From contig CAWGUE010000024.1 in assembly GCA_963825595.1 (NCBI GenBank), forward strand, positions 62,001 to 126,000: a stretch of 64,000 nucleotides of DNA, read 5' to 3'. Origin of the DNA: JARFQH01 sp963825595 (GTDB taxonomy: Bacteria > Desulfobacterota > Desulfobacteria > Desulfobacterales > SG8-13). The notes beneath the pieces are model-generated. The model was not told where the DNA came from. It was given only the letters and a program-made list of their open reading frames with translations, and made no database searches. Numbering within the stretch: position 1 is the stretch's first letter; every line of letters starts with the position of its first letter. The translations under genes were made by a program, and so were the position numbers. This document shows positions 25,683-35,070 of this stretch, piece by piece.

Positions 25683-26468
25683 ATGGATTCGGAAAAAATC
25701 ACTGCAGCTCAGCTTCGAGAACGAATTCGCCGAGGCGAATGGCAAACACCCACTTCGGGCGCGGCTTACGGCTACGTCCAGGCCAACCTGGTCATGCTGC
25801 CGAAAAGTGACGCCTTTAATTTCCTGCTGTTTTGTGTCCGTAACACCAAGCCCTGTCCGATCCTCGATGTTCTCGAGGCTGGGGTATTTGAGCCTAAAAT
25901 CGCACCAGGGGCCGATCTGCGTAGAGATCTGCCTCTTTACCGGATCTACCGCGACGGAGTAATGGAAAAGGAAGCCGCGACCGTAACCAGCGAATTTAAC
26001 GAAGAGATGGTCAGCTTTCTTCTGGGCTGTAGTTTCTCCTTTGAAAATGCCTTGCAGGCCGCCGGAGTGCCCGTCCGTAACATCGACGAGGGCAAGAATG
26101 TCTCCATGTACATAACCAATCGTTCCTGCGTGCCGGCGGGACCCTTTAAAGCCCCGCTTGTGGTCAGTATGCGACCGATGACACCCGAGCAGGCCGTAAG
26201 GGCGGTTCAAATCACCACGCGTTTTCATCTGACCCACGGCGCACCGGTCCATATCGGCGACCCGGATCAGATCGGCATCAAAGATCTCCAAAACCCGGAA
26301 TTCGGCGATCCGGTCACCATCCACCCTGGGGAGGTCCCTGTCTTTTGGGCCTGCGGGGTCACATCGGCCTTGGCCGCCACTTCGACGCCCCTGCCACTTG
26401 TCATTACCCACGCGCCGGGGCACATGTTCGTTTCGGATTTGAAAGACGAAGATATGACGATTTTCTAG
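25683..26468 (+). CDS. DUF1445/UPF0317 protein (D-glutamate-cyclase-related hydro-lyase)
   Basis: A 261-residue cytoplasmic protein matching UPF0317 in length and motifs (TSGAAYGYVQANLVMLPK, VSMYITNRSCVPAGPF, FWACGVTS, ITHAPGHMFVSDL). The family is annotated as a putative hydro-lyase and is related to the domain of mammalian D-glutamate cyclase, which interconverts D-glutamate and 5-oxo-D-proline. By position after the peptidase it may process a residue released from imported peptides; that is inference. An AACCGGCTC repeat block lies immediately upstream (25611-25663). Confidence 0.85.
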   Translation: MDSEKITAAQLRERIRRGEWQTPTSGAAYGYVQANLVMLPKSDAFNFLLFCVRNTKPCPILDVLEAGVFEPKIAPGADLRRDLPLYRIYRDGVMEKEAATVTSEFNEEMVSFLLGCSFSFENALQAAGVPVRNIDEGKNVSMYITNRSCVPAGPFKAPLVVSMRPMTPEQAVRAVQITTRFHLTHGAPVHIGDPDQIGIKDLQNPEFGDPVTIHPGEVPVFWACGVTSALAATSTPLPLVITHAPGHMFVSDLKDEDMTIF

Positions 26469-26530
26469 AGTGAGTTCGATTACAATGAATGAGCGGCGGA
26501 ACAATCGATCAACTCGGGCACCATTGTCGC

Positions 26531-26559
26531 TTGACAGGCCCGGTGCCATTTTATATAGA
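26531..26559 (+). promoter_or_regulatory. Sigma-70 promoter for the Liv operon
   Basis: TTGACA (26531-26536), a 17-base spacer and TATAGA (26554-26559) match the consensus closely. Transcription would start near 26566, leaving a leader of about 225 bases before the SBP gene at 26792. I see no known riboswitch in the leader. Confidence 0.7.
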
Positions 26560-26791
26560 TTTCAAATGTTAATGAGATCTTCGGCCGAATAATGACCGGG
26601 GACCCGTTTCCCGACAGCCCAACCGGCGCATCTATTCAAACGGCTTCTCCCAGGACATCTCACCCCGGGATGCTTTCCACAATCCGTTGATTTTTCGTTT
26701 AATGGCGTATGCGCTATATTCAAGCGTCACGCAGGGCTATTGAAGTGGGAATCTTTGAATTAACCGCAGTATGATTACAAAGGAGGATCAC

Positions 26792-28108
26792 ATGAAAGCG
26801 ATAGGCAAAATCACTATACTGTGCAGCGTCGTACTGCTCGTGGCGGCGGCACTTCTGGTCCCCTCTCCCGTCCAGGCTGAAAAGGAAATCAAAATCGGCG
26901 TTCTCTACCCGCTGACCGGCGGGGCCGCCGCGGCCGGCCGCGAACTGCGGGCCGGAGCTGAACTGGCCGCTGAAATCGCCAATGGCGTCATGGCCGATAT
27001 CAATATGGATATGGCGAAAAATGCCGGTATTCAAAGCATGGGCGGCGCCAAGATCACCCTGATCATCAAGGATCACGAAGGCAATCCCACCCTGGGGGCC
27101 GACCTGGCCAAAAAGCTGATCCTCGACGACAAAGTCGACGGTCTTTTGGGCTGTTACCATAGCTCGGTCACCAAAACCGTCAGCGCCGTTGCCGAGCAGT
27201 ATGGTGTACCCATGATCAACGGCTCCTCCACCTCACCGGCATTGACCGAGAGAGGATTCAAATGGTTTTGGCGAACCACCCCGCATGACACCTGGTTCAC
27301 CAAAGATCTGTTCGAATTATTGAAGGGCCTGACCGAAGGCAAGGCCAGAGGCGTCAAAGCCGTCGATAAAAAAGACATCATGAACCTTGCCTCAGCCTGT
27401 GAAAAAACCGAGTGGGGATCATTTGTTTCAGCCTTGATCGAGGAGTTCTCAAAGGAATACGGTTTCGACTTGCGCAAATCGATGCTCTACGCCAAAGAGT
27501 CGCCGGACCTCTCCAGTGAGGTTCGCTCCCTGAAAGCCTCCCGGGCTGACGTCATGCTTTTTGCTTCCTATACTTCAGACGCCATTTTAATGCTCAAGAC
27601 CCTCAAGGCCCAGAAAGCCCAACCCAAAATTCTCTGGGGCCAGGATGCCGGTTTTGAAACGCCTGAATTCCAGCAGACCCTTGGCGACAATATCGTTGGC
27701 GTCTTGACACGGACGGTCTTCCTGCCACAAGTTGTCGAGGTCAAGCCTCTGGCCGGACAGGTTAACGCCCTATACAAAGCCAAAACCGGCAATGATCTCA
27801 GCGGCGCTTCGGCGCGGTCTTTCACCGGATTGCAAACCTGGGTTCATGTGCTCGAGAATGCCGGCTCCACCAAACCGGAAGCCATTCAGGCCGCTGCCAA
27901 TGCCATCAACATACCCGGTGAACAACTTGTGGTGCCCTGGGCCGGAATCAAATTCAGTACCAGCGGTAAAGAGATCGGCCAGAACGTGCTTGGTTCGGGT
28001 CTGATCGGCCAGTACCAGAAAGGTGCGGACGGCAAGGTGGGCCTCGAGATCGTCTATCCCTTCGACGTTACTTCCGCCGACATGATCTATCCATTCCCCA
28101 AGTGGTAA
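26792..28108 (+). CDS. Branched-chain amino acid-type ABC substrate-binding protein
   Basis: About 438 residues. A signal peptide (residues 1-29, cleavage after PVQA) precedes a type I periplasmic fold: KIGVLYPLTGGAAAAGRELRAG in lobe one, and ADMIYPFPKW at the C-terminus. The family binds leucine, isoleucine, valine, other amino acids, amides or aromatics; the ligand here cannot be read from sequence. It is slightly longer than LivK. Start at 26792 follows AGGAGG. It opens a Liv operon 324 bases after the DUF1445 gene, and a strong promoter (26531-26559) shows it can be expressed separately. Confidence 0.92.
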   Translation: MKAIGKITILCSVVLLVAAALLVPSPVQAEKEIKIGVLYPLTGGAAAAGRELRAGAELAAEIANGVMADINMDMAKNAGIQSMGGAKITLIIKDHEGNPTLGADLAKKLILDDKVDGLLGCYHSSVTKTVSAVAEQYGVPMINGSSTSPALTERGFKWFWRTTPHDTWFTKDLFELLKGLTEGKARGVKAVDKKDIMNLASACEKTEWGSFVSALIEEFSKEYGFDLRKSMLYAKESPDLSSEVRSLKASRADVMLFASYTSDAILMLKTLKAQKAQPKILWGQDAGFETPEFQQTLGDNIVGVLTRTVFLPQVVEVKPLAGQVNALYKAKTGNDLSGASARSFTGLQTWVHVLENAGSTKPEAIQAAANAINIPGEQLVVPWAGIKFSTSGKEIGQNVLGSGLIGQYQKGADGKVGLEIVYPFDVTSADMIYPFPKW

Positions 28109-28217
28109 CATGGGTTGCAACAAAGATATCTCCTGTCGCCTTCCCAATGCGTTTGCTTGGGAAGGGGCGGGAGACACTTTGTTCTAACCCAATTTTGGTT
28201 TGGTAAAAGAGTGATCC

Positions 28218-29132
28218 ATGGACATTCTCTTCAGTTCCCTGGCGGCCGGGGTCCTTTTCGGCATGATATTAGGCCTGGTAGCCCTCGGGCTGACCATCAT
28301 ATTCGGTGTCATGGACATCATTAACTTCGCTCATGGGGAATTCCTCATGATCGGCATGTACACCGGTTTGCTTACGGCCCAGGCCACCGGCGTCGATCCC
28401 TTGTTTACCCTGCCGGTGGCTGCGGTTGTCGGTTTCCTGCTCGGCGTCGCCTGCTACATGGGGTTCATCAAATATCTGCTGCGGGGTCCGATGATCGCTC
28501 AGCTCCTGGGCACCTTCGGGTTGATGCTGTTTCTGCGCAACTTGGCACTGCTCATCTTCGGTGCCAATGACCGGGCCGTGCATCACGGCATCCTGGTGGG
28601 CAAAAGCTTCGACATCGGCATGGGCATTATCATACCGGCCACCAAGCTGGCGGCTGCCGGCCTGTCTCTGGTGGCCTTCGCGGCCGTGTGGCTGCTGATG
28701 AACCGTACAAAAATCGGGAAAGCCCTGACCGCCACGGCCCTTAATCCCCAGGGCGCGCGCTACATGGGAATCCCCACGGAGCGGATGAACGCCCTGGCAT
28801 GGGGAATTGGCGGTGCCTCGGTCACTATCGCCGGAGCGTTGATCGTCAATTTCTGGTCGGTTAACCCTTACATCGGGTTGTTGTTCACTATGCTCGCTTT
28901 CGCCATCGTGGCCCTGGGCGGATTCGGCAGCGTGCCGGGCGCCTTTTTTGCCGGCATCGTCGTCGGCCTGATCACTGAAATTCCCGGATTCTGGGATTTT
29001 ATGACCTACACCTTCGATGTAGACTGGATGGCGGACGTACCCATGACCTCCTTTAAGTACATGTGGGTTTACGTGGCTTATTTTGTTATCATGGTCGTCC
29101 GGCCGCGGGGACTGTTTGGATGGAAGCATTAA
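28218..29132 (+). CDS. livH: Branched-chain amino acid ABC permease (LivH type)
   Basis: A 304-residue inner-membrane protein with about eight hydrophobic segments. The LivH hallmark GVMDIINFAHGEFLMIGMY is near the N-terminus and VALGGFGSVPGAFFAGIVVG near the C-terminus. It pairs with LivM as the translocation channel. It starts 110 bases after the SBP stop and its end overlaps the start of livM by 13 bases. Confidence 0.94.
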   Translation: MDILFSSLAAGVLFGMILGLVALGLTIIFGVMDIINFAHGEFLMIGMYTGLLTAQATGVDPLFTLPVAAVVGFLLGVACYMGFIKYLLRGPMIAQLLGTFGLMLFLRNLALLIFGANDRAVHHGILVGKSFDIGMGIIIPATKLAAAGLSLVAFAAVWLLMNRTKIGKALTATALNPQGARYMGIPTERMNALAWGIGGASVTIAGALIVNFWSVNPYIGLLFTMLAFAIVALGGFGSVPGAFFAGIVVGLITEIPGFWDFMTYTFDVDWMADVPMTSFKYMWVYVAYFVIMVVRPRGLFGWKH

Positions 29133-30127
29133 AGAACGCGTTCGACTTTTCGGATTTTCCACGCTTGGACCTGGTGATTGCCGGCGCGGTAGGCATTCTG
29201 TTCGTGTGTTTTCCCCTCTTCCCGCATTCGGCTTTTGCCATGGCGACCATGATCCAGTTCTTCATGTTCTCTCTCTACGGGATGGGCTGGAACACCATCG
29301 GCGGGTATGGAGGTCAGGTTGACCTCGGCAAGGCCCAATATGTCGGCATCGGGGCCTATACGACAGCAGTTCTGCTTATACGCTGGGATATCCCCTTCTG
29401 GTTTTCGATGCCCGTCGGCGTTCTTTTGGCCGTCACCTGGTCGTTTATCATCGGTTATCCGCTCTTTAGGCTCAGGGGACATTATTTTGCCATTGCGACC
29501 ATCGCCACCTCACTGGTACTCAAAGACCTTTTCGAGGTGTGGGATTTTGTAGGTGCGGCCCGCGGGCTCGAGATTTCTCCTATAAAATACTCCCCGCCGG
29601 ACTTTCTGCGGCTGATCTTCCGGGAGGATGTCTACTACTATTACGTCCTTTTTTGCTTTTTTCTGGTCGGCATCCTCTACATGAACTGGTTCCGCAAATC
29701 CCGCCTGGGCTTTCAGCTCCGGGCCATCAAGGACAACGAGGATGTGGCCCAATCGTTGGGAATCAACGTCCACTGGGCCAAGATCAAGACCTATGCCATC
29801 GCCACCGCATTCGTGAGCGTGGTCGGCTCTTTCCACGCCTGCTACATTAAAAATATCGAACCGGAAGATACCATGAGTTTGAACCTGTCGATCCTGATCG
29901 CTCTGATGGCCATGTTGGGCGGGGCGGGATCGTTGTGGGGGCCGATCATCGGTGCCGGAGTGTTGATCCCTCTTAAAAGCTATCTCAAGGAATGGCTGGG
30001 CGCCTCAGCAGGCCTGGTGGGAATCGACCTGATCCTCTATGCCATTATCATCATGATCATTTCTGCTGCCGAGCCTCGCGGCATCTGGGGAATCGTCGAA
30101 AAAGCCCGCCGGAGAAAATTGAACTGA
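29120..30127 (+). CDS. livM: Branched-chain amino acid ABC permease (LivM type)
   Basis: 335 residues from the ATG at 29120; a longer reading from 29063 overlaps livH deeply and is rejected. The LivM motifs GGQVDLGKAQYVGIGAYT, LRAIKDNEDVAQSLGIN and MLGGAGSLWGPIIGAGVL are present, along with about nine membrane segments. The stop overlaps the livG start by one base (TGATG), giving translational coupling. Confidence 0.93.
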   Translation: MEALKNAFDFSDFPRLDLVIAGAVGILFVCFPLFPHSAFAMATMIQFFMFSLYGMGWNTIGGYGGQVDLGKAQYVGIGAYTTAVLLIRWDIPFWFSMPVGVLLAVTWSFIIGYPLFRLRGHYFAIATIATSLVLKDLFEVWDFVGAARGLEISPIKYSPPDFLRLIFREDVYYYYVLFCFFLVGILYMNWFRKSRLGFQLRAIKDNEDVAQSLGINVHWAKIKTYAIATAFVSVVGSFHACYIKNIEPEDTMSLNLSILIALMAMLGGAGSLWGPIIGAGVLIPLKSYLKEWLGASAGLVGIDLILYAIIIMIISAAEPRGIWGIVEKARRRKLN

Positions 30128-30897
30128 TGGCACTGCTCGATGTTCGCAACCTGACAAAAGACTTCGGCGGCCTGCGGGCCAATGACGACATCTCCTTCGC
30201 ACTGGATAAAAGCGAACTGATCGGGTTAATTGGTCCCAACGGGGCCGGCAAAACCACCCTTTTCAATTGTATCGCCGGCCTGCACCAGGTGACGTCCGGA
30301 CATGTCATCTTCGACCAAGAGGACATTACCCCGTTAGCGGCGTTTGACGTGGCCCGGCGCGGATTGGCCCGGACCTTTCAGGTTTACACGGCTGCCGGTG
30401 ATCTATCGGTCGTTGAAAACGTGATGGTGGGTTGTTTTATGCGCAACCGCTCCCGCAAGGTCGCCAGGGATCGGGCCGCAGAGATAATGGCAAAGCTCAA
30501 TCTTACGGAGCTTGCCGGGTACCTGGTAAGCGAGCTTCCGGTAGCGGCCCAGAAGCGGGTGACCATGGCCACTGCCATCGGCACGACTCCGAAAATGCTG
30601 CTGCTCGACGAGGTCGCCGCAGGATTGAACCCTGGTGAAATCGAAGAGATTCTAGCCATCATCAAGTATGTGCACAACGAATTGGGTATCACCGTCATGC
30701 TGATCGAACATGTGATGGAACTGGTCATGAGAGTCAGCGACCGCGTCATCGTGCTGGACTACGGGCGTAAGATCGCTGACGGCGATCCCCGGCAGGTCGC
30801 CGAAGATCCACAGGTCATCAAGGCTTATCTTGGAGAACGCTACGTGAGGGAACACGCCAAAAAAGACGACCTAACCAATGAACCAAGCCATTCTTGA
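30127..30897 (+). CDS. livG: Branched-chain amino acid ABC ATPase (LivG type)
   Basis: 256 residues from the ATG at 30127. Walker A GPNGAGKTTLF and Walker B MLLLDEVAAGL are intact, and the LivG-specific RTFQVYTAAGDLSVVENVMVG Q-loop region is present. The ABC signature is unusual: LPVAAQKR in place of LSYGQQRR, so Ser and the Gly pair are missing. Other Liv ATPases tolerate divergence here, but its effect is not known. It overlaps livF by 20 bases. Confidence 0.92.
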   Translation: MALLDVRNLTKDFGGLRANDDISFALDKSELIGLIGPNGAGKTTLFNCIAGLHQVTSGHVIFDQEDITPLAAFDVARRGLARTFQVYTAAGDLSVVENVMVGCFMRNRSRKVARDRAAEIMAKLNLTELAGYLVSELPVAAQKRVTMATAIGTTPKMLLLDEVAAGLNPGEIEEILAIIKYVHNELGITVMLIEHVMELVMRVSDRVIVLDYGRKIADGDPRQVAEDPQVIKAYLGERYVREHAKKDDLTNEPSHS

Positions 30898-31594
30898 AAC
30901 CGACAAGATCCACGTGCGCTATTCCGGCCTGCCGGTGCTGCAGGGTGTTTCCATCCGAATAACGGCCGGAGAAACGGTCTGCGTGGTGGGATCGAACGGC
31001 GCCGGCAAGTCAACATTACTGCGTGCCATCATGGGAGCACAGCGGGCGTTTGAAGGCCGCATCCTCTATCGCGGAAATGAGATTCAGCGATCGCCGACCG
31101 AAGAAATCGTCCGGCTGGGGATTGTCTACGTCCCCGAAGAAAAAATGCTCTTCAAGCCTCTTTCAGTGCAAGAAAATATCCTTTTGGGTGCCTATATTCT
31201 GAAAGACAAGGATCAAATTCAACACAACCTCGATTTCGTCTACCGGCTGTTTCCCCGGCTCCGGGAGCGGGCCGATCAAGCGGCATCCACCCTCTCCGGT
31301 GGCGAGCAGCAAATGGTGGCCATCGGGCGCGGCCTCATGTCGCGTCCGGCGGTGCTCATGTTGGATGAGCCCTCCCTGGGCTTGGCTCCGCTGTTGGTGG
31401 ACGAGGTGCTCGCCACCGTACGCCGGCTCAAAGAGGAGGGGATCACCATTTTGCTGGTGGAACAAAACGTCCGTGAAGCCCTCGATCTGGCCGACCGCGG
31501 CTATGTCATGCAGACCGGCCGAATCGTCGAGGAGGGCAGCGGTAAGGAACTTCTGGAAAGTGACCGGTTTCGGAAAGCATTTTTAGGTATCTGA
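30878..31594 (+). CDS. livF: Branched-chain amino acid ABC ATPase (LivF type)
   Basis: A 238-residue ATPase. Walker A GSNGAGKSTLL, signature LSGGEQQMVAIG and Walker B VLMLDEPSLGLAP are complete, and IVYVPEEKMLFKPLSVQENILLG is a LivF-type Q-loop region. It pairs with LivG. It is the last gene of the operon, starting inside the end of livG. Confidence 0.94.
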   Translation: MNQAILETDKIHVRYSGLPVLQGVSIRITAGETVCVVGSNGAGKSTLLRAIMGAQRAFEGRILYRGNEIQRSPTEEIVRLGIVYVPEEKMLFKPLSVQENILLGAYILKDKDQIQHNLDFVYRLFPRLRERADQAASTLSGGEQQMVAIGRGLMSRPAVLMLDEPSLGLAPLLVDEVLATVRRLKEEGITILLVEQNVREALDLADRGYVMQTGRIVEEGSGKELLESDRFRKAFLGI

Positions 31595-31688
31595 ACCCGG
31601 TCGGTTTCGACATCTCGGACATCGTTTGCAAGCCATCCCCATAATACGGTTCACCGTCCCTGAGCACTGCGGCCACTTTCTGTCCCAT

Positions 31689-31854
31689 TAGAAGCTATTT
31701 ACAAAATGAGGATTTTCGGTCGAGATCAAGGCAAGACCGAGGATCATCCCGCAGGCATACTCACGTATGTCGAGGAATTGTAACCAGGGCTCAACGCAGG
31801 TAATTTATGCGCCTCTGGCGGATCGGGCGAAATAACTTTTTTGAGTTGGCTTAT
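31689..31854. repeat. Family A MITE-like repeat (copy 5)
   Basis: Begins TAGAAGCTATTTACAAAA and ends TTTTTTGAGTTGGCTTATA, imperfect inverted ends of the family A type around a GC-richer centre. It lies 95 bases past livF. The remaining 31855-32128 sequence is AT-rich leader without a gene. Confidence 0.55.
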
Positions 31855-32128
31855 AGCCCCCTATCGACTTTGACGCGACATACCGCTTGACTTACTTTTT
31901 TCCCATTCCAACATGATCGAAGCGTGACAATCGCTATATTACCTTGCTGATTTAATTACAGCGAAGGTTCGATATTCTGAATTTGGCGCTATATTTCAAA
32001 AAGTATTTTCGTCCCCGCCAGAGAACTTGCAATCGGAAACAGCCGCTCTATTTTGTAAGTGTGGAATCATCAACGGCAATGCCATTGTGGGGCCCCGCCC
32101 CTAACCCAGGCCCTAAAAGGAGGAACAC

Positions 32129-32608
32129 ATGAGCCAGCGAGCCAAAGAAATCTCCGGACGAATCAAAACACTCAGCGAAAAAGTGATCGCATTTGTGGAA
32201 AACTTATCTGAAAAAGATTGGACCAAAAAATGCGAATGGGAAGAATGGCCTGTAGGCGCCACGGCCTACCATATGGGTGTCGGTCATTTTGCGATTTCCG
32301 ACATGGCCGGTATGATCCTCAGGGGTGAAGATCTGCCGCCTCTGAGCATGGATCAAATCAACGCCATGTCAAACAAACAGGCTCTGGAGCATGTGGATTG
32401 TACCAAAGCCGACGCTTTGGAGGCTTTGCGGAAAAACAGCGCGAATATGGTCGCATTCGTCGACGGATTGAGCGATGAGGAACTCGACCTTAAGGGCAGT
32501 ATGCCCGCCTTTGGTGGTGAGGTAACCACCGAGCAGTTAATCGCTTTCGTTATATTCGAGTCGGCTGCGCAGCATTTTGACAGCATGAAGGCCGCCGTTA
32601 CGAAGTAA
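32129..32608 (+). CDS. DinB-like four-helix-bundle protein
   Basis: A 159-residue soluble protein. The WEEWPVGATAYHMGVGHFAISDMAG segment and the C-terminal FESAAQHFDSM supply His residues (in AYHMG, GHF and AQHFD) as in the metal-binding centre of the DinB/YfiT/MSMEG-type fold, a family often linked to thiol-dependent detoxification. The exact reaction is unknown. AAGGAGG gives a strong start at 32129. It is a single-gene unit, followed after 127 bases by the CBS gene on the same strand. Confidence 0.75.
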   Translation: MSQRAKEISGRIKTLSEKVIAFVENLSEKDWTKKCEWEEWPVGATAYHMGVGHFAISDMAGMILRGEDLPPLSMDQINAMSNKQALEHVDCTKADALEALRKNSANMVAFVDGLSDEELDLKGSMPAFGGEVTTEQLIAFVIFESAAQHFDSMKAAVTK

Positions 32609-32735
32609 ACGGCTTTTTCTTCTCACCAAGAGGTTGAAGCGAACGCCGGTGATTCAGCCGGGATCTTTCAGTGTAAAACGATTCTTCTGTTATCTTAATG
32701 CCCATACCAATTTCCATCCAATATTGAGGTGATAA

Positions 32736-33290
32736 GTGAAACATATTCTCGTGAAAGACGTAATGATCCCGATTGCAAATTATGTTACCGTAAAGAAAGA
32801 CGACCATTTAACAGATGTCCTGCACGCCATCGAAAATAAACGTAAATTCGAAGGAGGACACGCACATCGGGACGCCGTTGTCGTAGATGAAAATGGCCGT
32901 TTTGTCGGCAAAGTCACAATGATCGATATCTTTCGATCGTTGGAACCCAACTACCGTAAAGTGCGCCGTGAGCAAAAAAGTCAAACCTTGACGGATGACT
33001 TTGTAAGGGAGACGGTCAAGCAGTTCAATTTGTGGCTTGAACCGGCAGAAGACATTTGCCAACGGGGCAGCAAAGTTGCGGTTGCCGATGCCATGCACAT
33101 TCCCGAAAAATCGGAATATATACAAGAAGACGACAACCTGGAAAAAGCATTGAACTATTTTGTAATGGGCATTCACCAACCGCTAATCGTTAAAAAAGGT
33201 GATAATGTCACCGGTGTTTTGCGGTTTGGGGACATCTTCGAAATCGTCCGCGAGAGCCTGTTGAGCTGCAACCCTGTAGCGCAGAAATAA
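32736..33290 (+). CDS. CBS-domain pair protein
   Basis: A 184-residue protein starting with GTG at 32736, seven bases after GAGGTG. Two CBS motifs are recognisable: the first about residues 5-70 (VKDVMIPIANYVTVKKDDHLTD then DAVVVDENGRFVGKVTMIDI), the second about 110-180 (VADAMHIPEKSEYIQEDDNLE then PLIVKKGDNVTGVLRFGDIF). CBS pairs bind adenosyl nucleotides and act as energy sensors. No other domain is attached. It converges on the FAD oxidase gene with an 83-base gap. Confidence 0.85.
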   Translation: MKHILVKDVMIPIANYVTVKKDDHLTDVLHAIENKRKFEGGHAHRDAVVVDENGRFVGKVTMIDIFRSLEPNYRKVRREQKSQTLTDDFVRETVKQFNLWLEPAEDICQRGSKVAVADAMHIPEKSEYIQEDDNLEKALNYFVMGIHQPLIVKKGDNVTGVLRFGDIFEIVRESLLSCNPVAQK

Positions 33291-33373
33291 GACATCATAT
33301 TTACTTGAAAACCGAGCGCGTTCAAAAGGATATAGAAGAAAAAATTACGAAGCAAAATGGCTTTAACTTGTCT

Positions 33374-34840
33374 CTACTCTGTCCGCTGCTTGTTCTGCGA
33401 GGGGTCGATGCCGACACGACGTGCCAGATCGGATGTGAAAAGGCCATCCGGATCGATCCGCCGCTTGATCGCCAGAAGTTCCCGGAAGCGGGGGTAGACG
33501 CGGTAGAACTGCTCGGGCGTGAGGACCTGGTCCTTGGCGAGGTGAATTTTGCCGCCGCGCTTGACCGTCGCATCGATGAGACGATCGATGGCTTTGCGGC
33601 TGGCGGCCTCGTGGCGCTTCTTGGGATGGAACTCGAAGTTGAGGCTGTAGCCATCTTCCGAAAAGGAAATCAGGCAGTCGTCCCGCTTGTGCGCACGCAG
33701 GATGGTCGTCACCGGTGGGCAGGGCGACGATTGGCAAATTCGCATCAGTTCGATGATGGATTCGCGCGCATTGGATCGCGGGAAGGTGAGCTGAACCGTA
33801 TACCCGTGCGGTCCGCACACGAGATGGGCCGGCGGCACGGTAAAACTGGCCTCGAAGTTGAATCTGAGGAAGAGTTCGCTGTTCGAGGAACGCCCCGTTT
33901 CCGAGGCAAATTCGCACATGGTATAGTAAAGCCGATTGAACGTATCCATCATGTAGCGTTGGGCCTGAAGCATGACCGATAAAACCGGGCCGAATTTCTC
34001 ATGAAGTGCGAGACCGAATTGGCGGTGCCGGTCGAGGCGTTTGTAACCCGCTTCAAGGGCCTCCCGGCGTTGGGATTCGGTTTCGTTGCGCTCGAGCCAT
34101 TTCGCAGCATGGATCACGGAGCGACCGATTCGCCGACCGCGGGCATAGGCGTCGACCCACACGACGGCAGCATCGTGAGATTTCTCGATGCGGGCCATCG
34201 TCTCGAGCAGCGCGTCGACGTTTGCCACTGGAATGCGGTTGATCTCGACGTAGGGCGAGGGGATCGGGCGGAGCTGGAGCGTTGCGTCCAGGATGATGCC
34301 AAGCATCCCTATGCCGCCCACGACGGCGTTGAAGAGCTCGTGCGAACGGTCGATGCTGAGCGTCTCGCCGTCAGCGAGCAGCAGGGTCAGTCGGACGACC
34401 TGATGGGCGAAGCTGCCGTGGTGCCACGCTTCCTTGCCGTTGACGTTGGCGCAGATCGCGCCGGCGACACTGGAGTGCGATTCAGTCGGGCTGGCAGGAA
34501 GCGTGAGCAGGCGGTGATGGACCGCTCGATAAATATCGATGAGCCGTGCGCCGGCTTCGACGGTGATCTGCGCGTTTCGCTCGTCGAACTCGAGAATTCG
34601 GTTCATGTCGCTCATATCGACCAGGGCGTTTCCGTCGTTGAGCGCAAGGTCACCGTAGCCACGCCCGGCCCCGCGCGCGCAGATGGTCATGCCGCGCTGC
34701 CGGCAGTAGTCCAAGGCCTCGCGGCACTGTTCGATCGTCGTTGGCCGGGCAACAAGGGAACGCGTCCGAATTGAGCCAACCAGAGAGGTCATCTCTTTCC
34801 ACTCCATGAAGCTCGGGTGGGTCTGGTTTTCAGATTGCAT
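33374..34840 (-). CDS. FAD-binding oxidoreductase, DprE1/ALO-like
   Basis: 488 residues from the ATG at 34840, eight bases after GGAG. An N-terminal PP-loop FAD domain (ICARGAGRGYGDLALN, then SSVAGAICANVNGKEAWHHGSF) and a C-terminal sugar-lactone-oxidase-like cap (NFEFHPKKR; FYRVYPRFRELLAIKRRIDPDG) match the group of D-arabinono-lactone oxidase and decaprenyl-phosphoryl-ribose oxidase. No covalent flavin His is obvious. The usual DprE2-like reductase partner is absent. The coding sequence appears more GC-rich than its flanks, and the gene stands alone between repeats, so acquisition by transfer is possible. The substrate is probably a sugar or polyol (inference). Confidence 0.82.
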   Translation of the reverse strand: MQSENQTHPSFMEWKEMTSLVGSIRTRSLVARPTTIEQCREALDYCRQRGMTICARGAGRGYGDLALNDGNALVDMSDMNRILEFDERNAQITVEAGARLIDIYRAVHHRLLTLPASPTESHSSVAGAICANVNGKEAWHHGSFAHQVVRLTLLLADGETLSIDRSHELFNAVVGGIGMLGIILDATLQLRPIPSPYVEINRIPVANVDALLETMARIEKSHDAAVVWVDAYARGRRIGRSVIHAAKWLERNETESQRREALEAGYKRLDRHRQFGLALHEKFGPVLSVMLQAQRYMMDTFNRLYYTMCEFASETGRSSNSELFLRFNFEASFTVPPAHLVCGPHGYTVQLTFPRSNARESIIELMRICQSSPCPPVTTILRAHKRDDCLISFSEDGYSLNFEFHPKKRHEAASRKAIDRLIDATVKRGGKIHLAKDQVLTPEQFYRVYPRFRELLAIKRRIDPDGLFTSDLARRVGIDPSQNKQRTE

Positions 34841-35070
34841 GGCGGGTCTCCAGGTGTCACACAACTAACTCAAAATTTCACATAATTTTCGGATGAGCTT
34901 GCGGCGGCAAGGGAATACGGGTGTTCAGATATCGGACGCCGCCCGGATTGTCAAGAATGCACTTTAATCCGGCCTAAACGGATAGATCCTGATTTTAGAG
35001 ATTGGTCGCGTTGGTAAAGATGTCACATCGCCTCATGAATGGTGATAAAGCAATTTGTTCGCATTTTATG

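Noticed and set aside
28269..29162. 297-residue minus-strand frame across livH
   Set aside because: Antisense shadow, composition dominated by Gln, His and Gly typical of a reversed membrane gene.
31887..31912. TTGACT followed by a weak -10 upstream of the DinB-like gene
   Set aside because: The -10 match is poor and the spacing is 18; not strong enough to list as a promoter.
33305..34774. Two long plus-strand frames across the FAD oxidase gene
   Set aside because: Both are antisense to a gene with clear FAD motifs and have no recognisable domain or ribosome site.
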